From Luteimonas sp. MC1825 (GTDB taxonomy: Bacteria > Pseudomonadota > Gammaproteobacteria > Xanthomonadales > Xanthomonadaceae): a stretch of 64,000 bases of DNA. A program made the translations under genes and the position numbers. The notes under the pieces were generated by a model that was given only the letters and a program-made list of their open reading frames with translations, searched no databases and was not told the origin of the DNA. Positions 59,009 through 64,000 of this stretch are shown piece after piece (within the stretch, counting starts at the first letter, position 1; every line of letters begins with the position of its first letter). The stretch is taken from NCBI RefSeq assembly GCF_014764385.1, contig NZ_CP061714.1, positions 1,302,001 to 1,366,000 of the forward strand, in the 5' to 3' direction.

Positions 59009-60102
59009 GCACCACGCGGGACCTTGACGTGGATGTGCTGGTGATCGGGGGCGGGCAGGCCGCGCTCGCCACCGCGTACTTCCTGCGGCGCACGGGACTG
59101 TCGTTCCTGCTGGTCGACGCCGAGGATGGCCCCGGCGGGGCGTGGCGGCACGCATGGGATTCGTTGACGCTGTTCTCCCCCGCCACATGGAGTTCGATCG
59201 CGGGCCGGCAGATGGTGTCGCAAAGGGAAGGGTATCCCGCGCGCGACGACGTGCTCGCCTACCTGTCCGACTACGAGGCGTACTACGCGATCCCGGTCGA
59301 GCGGCCCGCGCTGGTGCAGTCCGTGCACCGCGCGGACGGCCGCCTCGTCGCATCCGGCGCGGGCCGGCGATGGTCGGCCCGCGCGATCGTCAGTGCGACC
59401 GGCACCTGGCGCAATCCCTTTGTTCCGGAGTATCCCGGGGCGGCCCTGTTTGCCGGCGAGCAGCTCCACTCCTCGCACTACGTCGAGCCGGAGCGTTTTA
59501 CGGGGAAGAAGGTGCTGGTCGTGGGTGGAGGCAACTCGGGCGCGCAGATCCTCGCGGAGGTGTCGCGGGTGGCCGAGGCACGCTGGGTCACGCAGCAGGC
59601 GCCGTCCTTCCTGCCCGACGACGTCGATGGCCGCGTGCTGTTCGCGCGCGCCACCGAGCGCTGGAGGGCGCAGCAGGCTGGCAAGGTCGTGGACGTGCCC
59701 GTCGGCGGACTCGGTGACATCGTGATGGTGCCGCCGGTGCGCGAGGCCCGCGGGCGCGGCGTGCTCCATGCGGTGGCACCGTTCGAACGTTTCACCGCCA
59801 CCGGCGTGGCGTGGGCCGACGGCCGCGCGGAGCAGGTGGATGCCGTGATCTGGTGCACCGGATTCAGGCCTGCACTGGGCCACCTGCAGCCGCTGGACGT
59901 GCTTGAAGCCGATGGCCGCGTTCTCGTCGACGGTACGCGCTCGGTGAGATGCCCGCAGCTCTGGCTGGTCGGCTACGGCGACTGGACCGGCGCGGCCTCG
60001 GCCACGCTGGTCGGCGTGACACGCTACGCCAGGGACACCGTAGCCGGGATCAGCGCCGCACTCGAGCCAGTTCCCCAGAACTCGCCGAACGCCTCGCCAT
60101 AG
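59005..60102 (+). CDS. arsO: ArsO-family NAD(P)H flavin monooxygenase
   Basis: 365 aa from the ATG at 59005 (ATGA overlap with arsJ). Two dinucleotide folds are visible: [20 protein letters not shown] for FAD and [17 protein letters not shown] for NAD(P)H, plus the end motif [20 protein letters not shown]. ArsO is often found in ars operons, but its substrate is unsettled. Oxidation of an organoarsenical is a plausible guess from the company of arsH and arsJ. It is the last gene of the operon; its last bases overlap the relic at 60097-60212. Confidence 0.87.
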   Translation: MSTTRDLDVDVLVIGGGQAALATAYFLRRTGLSFLLVDAEDGPGGAWRHAWDSLTLFSPATWSSIAGRQMVSQREGYPARDDVLAYLSDYEAYYAIPVERPALVQSVHRADGRLVASGAGRRWSARAIVSATGTWRNPFVPEYPGAALFAGEQLHSSHYVEPERFTGKKVLVVGGGNSGAQILAEVSRVAEARWVTQQAPSFLPDDVDGRVLFARATERWRAQQAGKVVDVPVGGLGDIVMVPPVREARGRGVLHAVAPFERFTATGVAWADGRAEQVDAVIWCTGFRPALGHLQPLDVLEADGRVLVDGTRSVRCPQLWLVGYGDWTGAASATLVGVTRYARDTVAGISAALEPVPQNSPNASP

Positions 60103-60212
60103 CGGCAGCACCGGCACGTGGCGGGTGCGCAGCACGTGGGTGGTGGTGCTGCCCACGATCATGTTGCGGATCCGCGAATGTCCTGGGCACCCAGGACAAC
60201 GAAACCGGGGCG
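60097..60212 (-). pseudogene. Frameshifted 3' fragment of a universal stress protein gene
   Basis: The minus strand encodes GFVVLGAQ in one frame and, after a loss of one base near 60181, HSRIRNMIVGSTTTHVLRTR followed by HVPVL in another. Joined, they match the C-terminal UspA nucleotide-binding motif (GxQGHSR...GSTTTHVLR...VPVL). No start, no N-terminal two thirds and no proper end are present: the 5' side stops at the terminator at 60220 and the 3' side runs into arsO. It is a decayed relic lying at the boundary of the ars block. Confidence 0.65.
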
Positions 60213-60219
60213 GAGGCAC

Positions 60220-60244
60220 AAAAAACCCCGCTTTCGCGGGGTTT
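60220..60244 (-). terminator. Intrinsic terminator after tRNA-Leu
   Basis: On the minus strand a 9-bp stem (60236-60244 with 60223-60231, loop of 4) is followed by six T residues (60220-60225, partly in the stem). It lies 45 nt after the encoded CCA of tRNA-Leu. On the plus strand only TTT follows, so it is mainly a terminator for the tRNA transcript. It could also stop arsO read-through less efficiently. Confidence 0.85.
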
Positions 60245-60288
60245 CGTGTCATCTCGTCGAAGGGCGTGGCCCCCCGACATGTTGCAGA

Positions 60289-60375
60289 TGGTGCCCGGAA
60301 GAGGACTCGAACCTCCACGGAGTTGCCCCCGCTAGCACCTGAAGCTAGTGCGTCTACCAATTCCGCCACCCGGGC
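60289..60375 (-). tRNA. tRNA-Leu (anticodon CAG)
   Basis: 87 nt including the encoded 3' CCA. The 7-bp acceptor stem pairs GCCCGGG with TCCGGGC. The D arm holds AATTGGTAGACGC; the anticodon stem CTAGC/GCTAG closes the loop TTCAGGT, giving CAG; a long variable arm and the T loop GGTTCGAGTCC follow. It reads CUG, the dominant Leu codon in this GC-rich genome. Confidence 0.96.
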
Positions 60376-60387
60376 AGGTGGGCGCGT

Positions 60388-60416
60388 ATGTTGCAATGCG
60401 GTGCACCCGGTGTCAA
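60388..60416 (-). promoter_or_regulatory. tRNA-Leu promoter
   Basis: A perfect TTGACA -35 (60411-60416, minus strand) is followed 17 bp later by CAACAT (60388-60393) as a weak -10. Transcription would start near 60381, some 6 nt before the mature tRNA 5' end. The strong -35 makes the call reasonable despite the -10. Confidence 0.5.
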
Positions 60417-60449
60417 CGCCTGTGTGAGAAGTTCACCACGGCCCGCGCG

Positions 60450-60455
60450 TACAAT
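60450..60455 (+). promoter_or_regulatory. TACAAT -10 box of rnr, possibly leaderless
   Basis: TACAAT ends 6 nt before the rnr ATG at 60462, so the transcript would begin at the ATG. No Shine-Dalgarno sequence is present. No clear -35 is visible at 17 bp. The geometry is the same as at map and arsR. Confidence 0.45.
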
Positions 60456-60461
60456 TGCGCG

Positions 60462-63119
60462 ATGACAAAGACCACAGGCAAGGGCGGCAGCGGCCGCGAC
60501 ATCTCTTCCGCCAAGGCGAAGAGCGGCAAGGCGCAGGGCGACCAGCCCGGGAAGGGCGAGACCGGCGGCAAGGAACACGGCGCACATCCGCCATCGCCGC
60601 GCGCAAAGCCGGCCGCGCTGCCCGGCTGGATGCCCGATCCGGCACTGGTGCGCGCGATGTCGGCTTCATCGCGTGGCACGACGGCCAAGGCGCGCGACAC
60701 GACGCGCGACGCGCCTCCGGATTCCCCCGCACAGGCCGAGGCGCAGAAGCCTGCCGCGCCCAAGACTCCGCCTCCCCAGGCGCGATCCACGCGCGCACCC
60801 ACGCGCAGGGACGCACCGCAGCCGCACCGGAAGCAGGCACCGGCGCCTGCCGCGGGTATGCCGTTCCAGGATCCGCAGGCCGCACGTGAAGCCGGCCGCT
60901 ACGAGCATCCGATCGCCAGCCGCGAAGCGATCCTTGAAGTGCTGGCCGGCGCCGATGGCCCGATGGATGCCGAAGCACTCGCCGCGCGCCTCGGCCTGCT
61001 CGAGCCGCACCGCGCCGACGCGCTGGACAAGCGCCTGGGTGCGATGGTTCGCGACGGCCAGATCCTCAAAAACCGGCGCGGCGGCTTCGTGCCGGCGCGC
61101 CAGCTCGACCTGATCCCGGGCACGGTGATCGCCAACCCGGAAGGCTTCGGCTTCCTGCGGCCGGAAACCGGCCACGGCGACGACCTGTTCCTGCCGCCGG
61201 CGGAAATGCGCAAGGTGATGCATGGCGACCGCGTGCTCGCGTCGGTCACCGGCGTCAACCGCCGCGGCCGCGAGGGTGCGATCGTCGAAGTGCTGGAGCG
61301 TCGCGTCACGCGCCTCATCGGCCGCTTCGCGCTGGAGTCCGGCATCAGCTACGTGGTGCCGGATGACAAGCGCATCCAGCGCAACATCCAGATTCCGGCA
61401 GATGCACGCCAGGAGGCACGCGACGGCCAGCTCGTGGTCTGCGCGATCGTCACCCCGCCCGACAACCATCGCCCGCCGATCGGCCGCATCCTCGCGGTGC
61501 TCGGCGACAAGCTCACCGCGTCGATCGCGGTCGAGGCCGCGATCCACGGCCATGACATCCCGCACGAGTTCCCGCCCGAGGTGCTCGACGAGGCCATGGC
61601 CGTGCCGCTGGAGGTGGACGCCGCGTCCGCCGAGCGCCGTCTGGACCTGCGCCGCCTGCCGCTGGTGACCATCGACGGCGAGGACGCCAAGGACTTCGAC
61701 GACGCCGTCTATTGCGAGCCCAACCGCGACGGTTTCCGCCTGATCGTGGCGATCGCCGACGTCTCGCACTACATCCGCCCGTCGGCGCCGCTCGATGTCG
61801 AGGCGCAGAAGCGCGCGACGTCGGTGTATTTCCCCGGCTTCGTCGTACCGATGCTCCCGGAAACGCTGTCCAACGGCATCTGTTCGTTGAAGCCCAAGGT
61901 CGATCGCCTGTGCTTCGCCTGCGACATGCAGGTCGACCGCAAGGGCAACGTGGTGTCGTCGTCGTTCCACGAGGCGGTGATGAACTCGCACGCGCGCCTG
62001 ACCTACACCCAGGTCTGGAACGCGGTCGGCGAGGGCGTCCCCGAGGCCGATCGCGACGCCGCCCAGGCCTTCATCGGCGCGCAGCTGCCGCAGGTTCGCC
62101 AGCTGCACCAGCTGTTCCAGGTGCTGGAGAAGGCGCGCCGCCAGCGCGGCGCGATCGACTTCGAGACCTCCGAGGTGCGCTTCGTGCTCGGCCCGCAGGG
62201 CGAGGTGACCCAAGCCGGCATGATCCAGCGCAACGACGCGCACAAGCTGATCGAGGAATGCATGATCGCGGCCAATGTGCAGGCCGCGCTGTTCCTGCTC
62301 GAAGCCGCGGTGCCGGCGCCGTTCCGCGACCACGACCGGCCGCCGGAAGCCAAGTACGCCGACCTGCTGGAGTTCCTGAAGGAATTCCAGCTGCGCCTGC
62401 CGACCTGGCAGAAGGTGCAGCCCAGGGACTACCGCAAGCTGCTGGAGACCGTGCGCGAGCGCCCGGACGCGGCGCTGCTGGAGTCGGTGCTGCTGCGCAG
62501 CCAGTCGCTGGCGGTGTACGCGCCGGAGAACATCGGCCATTTCGGGCTGGCGCTGGAGGCGTACGCGCACTTCACGTCGCCGATCCGCCGCTACGCCGAC
62601 CTGCTGGTGCACCGCGCCATCAAGCACGCGCTCAGCGGCGGCAAGGCCGCCAATTACGAATACTCCGCGCACCAGATGACCGCGCTGTCGCTGCAGTGCT
62701 CGGAGCGTTCGCGGCGCGCCGACGAGGCGCAGCGCGAGGTCGACGAGCGCTACCGCGCGGCATGGATGGAAGAGCACATCGGCCGCGAGTTCGACGGCGT
62801 GGTGAGCGGCGTGACCAGCTTCGGCCTGTTCATCGAACTGGCCGAGTCCAAGGTCAACGGCCTGGTGCACGTGACCCAGTTGCCCAACGACTTCTACCAC
62901 TTCGACCCGATCCGCAAGACCCTGACCGGGCAGCGATCGGAGCGCGAATACCGTCTGGGCGACAGCGTGCGCATCGTGGTGCTCAAGGCCAGCGTGGAGG
63001 AGTTGAAGATCGACTTCCGTCTGGTCGGCGAAGGCCAGGGCACGCCCGGTGACCCGGGTGAGCCGCGCGGGCAAGCGCCGCGCGGCCAGCCGGCGAAGCG
63101 CGCGAAGAAGAAGTACTGA
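60462..63119 (+). CDS. rnr: Ribonuclease R with N-terminal low-complexity extension
   Basis: 885 aa from the ATG at 60462 (E. coli 813). The canonical protein begins near residue 133 (MPFQDPQAAREAGRYEHPIA), with the winged helix, two cold-shock domains, the RNB catalytic domain (IDGEDAKDFDDAVYCEPNRD holds the metal Asp residues) and an S1 domain (REFDGVVSGVTSFGLFIELA). It ends in a basic tail (KRAKKKY). The first 132 residues are rich in Ala, Pro, Lys and Arg, with one more ordered motif (LPGWMPDPALVRAM). An internal ATG at 60858 fits the E. coli length but has no ribosome site. It degrades structured RNA 3'-5'; rlmB follows, 20 bp on. Confidence 0.94.
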   Translation: MTKTTGKGGSGRDISSAKAKSGKAQGDQPGKGETGGKEHGAHPPSPRAKPAALPGWMPDPALVRAMSASSRGTTAKARDTTRDAPPDSPAQAEAQKPAAPKTPPPQARSTRAPTRRDAPQPHRKQAPAPAAGMPFQDPQAAREAGRYEHPIASREAILEVLAGADGPMDAEALAARLGLLEPHRADALDKRLGAMVRDGQILKNRRGGFVPARQLDLIPGTVIANPEGFGFLRPETGHGDDLFLPPAEMRKVMHGDRVLASVTGVNRRGREGAIVEVLERRVTRLIGRFALESGISYVVPDDKRIQRNIQIPADARQEARDGQLVVCAIVTPPDNHRPPIGRILAVLGDKLTASIAVEAAIHGHDIPHEFPPEVLDEAMAVPLEVDAASAERRLDLRRLPLVTIDGEDAKDFDDAVYCEPNRDGFRLIVAIADVSHYIRPSAPLDVEAQKRATSVYFPGFVVPMLPETLSNGICSLKPKVDRLCFACDMQVDRKGNVVSSSFHEAVMNSHARLTYTQVWNAVGEGVPEADRDAAQAFIGAQLPQVRQLHQLFQVLEKARRQRGAIDFETSEVRFVLGPQGEVTQAGMIQRNDAHKLIEECMIAANVQAALFLLEAAVPAPFRDHDRPPEAKYADLLEFLKEFQLRLPTWQKVQPRDYRKLLETVRERPDAALLESVLLRSQSLAVYAPENIGHFGLALEAYAHFTSPIRRYADLLVHRAIKHALSGGKAANYEYSAHQMTALSLQCSERSRRADEAQREVDERYRAAWMEEHIGREFDGVVSGVTSFGLFIELAESKVNGLVHVTQLPNDFYHFDPIRKTLTGQRSEREYRLGDSVRIVVLKASVEELKIDFRLVGEGQGTPGDPGEPRGQAPRGQPAKRAKKKY

Positions 63120-63139
63120 GCGCGACCGCCAGGGCACTT

Positions 63140-63898
63140 ATGACAAGCAAGCAGAACCAGTGGATCGTCGGCATCAATGCGGTCGCGTCGGCGATCGAGC
63201 ACGATGCAGACAATGTGCGCGAAGTGTTGCTGGAGGCGGGCGGCAAGAACCCCCGTATCGGCGACATCGAGGACAACGCGCGCCGACGCGGCATCGACGT
63301 GCGCCGCGTGGCGCAGCAGGCGCTGGACGGCGTGGCCGGTGGCCTGCGCCACCAGGGCGCGGTGGCGCGCTACGCCGCGGCGAAAACCTTCGACGAGGAT
63401 GCGCTGCCGGGCCTGGTGGAGGCGGCCGAAGGCCGTGCGCTGCTGCTGGTGCTCGATGGCGTACAGGACCCGCACAACCTCGGCGCCTGCCTGCGCAGCG
63501 CCGCCGCGGCGGGCGTGACCGCGGTGCTGATCCCCAAGGACAAGGCGGTGCAGGTCAACGCCACGGTGCGCAAGACCTCGGCGGGCGCCGCGGACAGCAT
63601 CCCGGTGGTGCGCGTGACCAACCTCGCGCGCAGCCTGCGCGAGCTGCAGAAGCAGGGCGTGTGGATCTACGGGCTGGCGGGTGACGCCGCCGCGTCGCTG
63701 TACGCCATCGACCTGCGCGGCAATGTGGCCCTGGTGCTGGGTGGCGAAGGCGAAGGCCTGCGTCGCTTGACCCGCGACATGTGCGACCAGCTGGTGTCGC
63801 TGCCGATGCCCGGTGCCATCGCGGCCGGCGTTGAAAGCCTCAATGTGTCGGTGGCCGCCGGCGTGTGCCTGTTCGAGGCGGTCCGCCAGCGCGTCTAG
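63140..63898 (+). CDS. rlmB: 23S rRNA 2'-O-methyltransferase RlmB (G2251)
   Basis: 252 aa. An N-terminal substrate-binding domain (QWIVGINAVASAIEHDADNV) precedes the SPOUT methyltransferase domain with its three motifs: LDGVQDPHNLGACLRSAAA, ALVLGGEGEGLRRLTRDMC and PMPGAIAAGVESLNVSVAAG. It methylates G2251 in the peptidyl-transferase P loop. It is cotranscribed with rnr as in E. coli. Its TAG overlaps the stop codon of a gene on the opposite strand. Confidence 0.95.
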   Translation: MTSKQNQWIVGINAVASAIEHDADNVREVLLEAGGKNPRIGDIEDNARRRGIDVRRVAQQALDGVAGGLRHQGAVARYAAAKTFDEDALPGLVEAAEGRALLLVLDGVQDPHNLGACLRSAAAAGVTAVLIPKDKAVQVNATVRKTSAGAADSIPVVRVTNLARSLRELQKQGVWIYGLAGDAAASLYAIDLRGNVALVLGGEGEGLRRLTRDMCDQLVSLPMPGAIAAGVESLNVSVAAGVCLFEAVRQRV

Positions 63899-64000
63899 GC
63901 GGGCAGGGTGTCGCCGCCGGCAGTCGGGGTGCCCTGCGCGCCGCCGGCACTGTCCGAGGCACCTGCCTCGGGCGCCGGCTGGGCATGCCGGCCCCAGGCG
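63895..64000 (-). CDS. 3' end of an unidentified gene on the minus strand
   Basis: The frame ending in TAG (63895-63897, minus strand) is open to the window edge for 34 codons and has G/C at most third positions. It reads AWGRHAQPAPEAG followed by an Ala/Gly/Ser/Thr-rich end (ASDSAGGAQGTPTAGGDTLP, then A). This resembles a disordered C-terminal tail. No family can be named. Its stop overlaps that of rlmB by two bases. Confidence 0.4.
   Translation of the reverse strand, partial: AWGRHAQPAPEAGASDSAGGAQGTPTAGGDTLPA

Noticed and set aside
60245..60288. Integration (att) site at the tRNA-Leu 3' end bounding the ars block
   Set aside because: The tRNA 3' end does face the ars genes, but no repeat of it was seen near the other border (53273-53352), and no integrase is present.

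Overview
The window reads as chromosomal DNA of a high-GC gammaproteobacterium of the Xanthomonadaceae/Lysobacteraceae (Lysobacter, Luteimonas or a close relative). The basis is the strong G/C third-position bias, the family-typical versions of the housekeeping proteins (RNase R, S2 and DapD with Ala/Pro/Lys-rich extensions) and the order of the housekeeping genes. No phage, integrase, transposase, IS or CRISPR array was seen.

Layout. 1-12.2 kb: 3' part of yhdP, then tldD, darP (opposite strand) and pmbA, a DUF4870 membrane protein, ispA-xseB, tilS, an old-yellow-enzyme oxidoreductase and accA. 12.3-43 kb: the old gammaproteobacterial macro-cluster, read from right to left: glnD/map | rpsB-tsf-pyrH-frr-uppS-cdsA-dxr-rseP-bamA-lpxD-fabZ-lpxA-lpxB-rnhB-dnaE-accA. 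Together these genes cover translation, lipid A synthesis, undecaprenyl and phospholipid precursors, outer-membrane protein assembly and replication. Three cargo blocks interrupt it: a winged-helix/TPR membrane regulator plus a hypothetical gene between rnhB and dnaE; a CDF metal exporter between pyrH and frr; and an archaic (Csu-like) chaperone-usher pilus operon between rpsB and map. A textbook sigma-54 promoter precedes the pilus operon. 39.8-45.8 kb: map-glnD-dapD-yffB-like-dapE, a tightly overlapping operon for protein maturation, nitrogen sensing and diaminopimelate synthesis. 45.8-53.3 kb: a secreted Gly/Asn-tailed protein, asnB behind what looks like an asparagine attenuator (short leader ORF with clustered Asn codons, then an intrinsic terminator), a penicillin-acylase-family hydrolase and parC. 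53.3-60.1 kb: an arsenic-resistance block, arsC-arsH diverging from arsR-arsB-arsC2-gapdh-arsJ-arsO, with one inverted repeat over both overlapping -10 elements. 60.1-64 kb: a frameshifted universal-stress-protein remnant, tRNA-Leu(CAG), rnr, rlmB and the 3' tip of a convergent gene.

The observations most worth checking are the asnB leader/attenuator, the sigma-54 promoter of the pilus operon, the mini spore-coat-U protein downstream of that operon, the bidirectional ars operator, and a set of genes (map, arsR, rnr, possibly the asn leader) whose -10 box lies 6-7 nt before the ATG, as expected for leaderless mRNAs. Promoters, operators and RNA structures were read by eye and not folded or searched.
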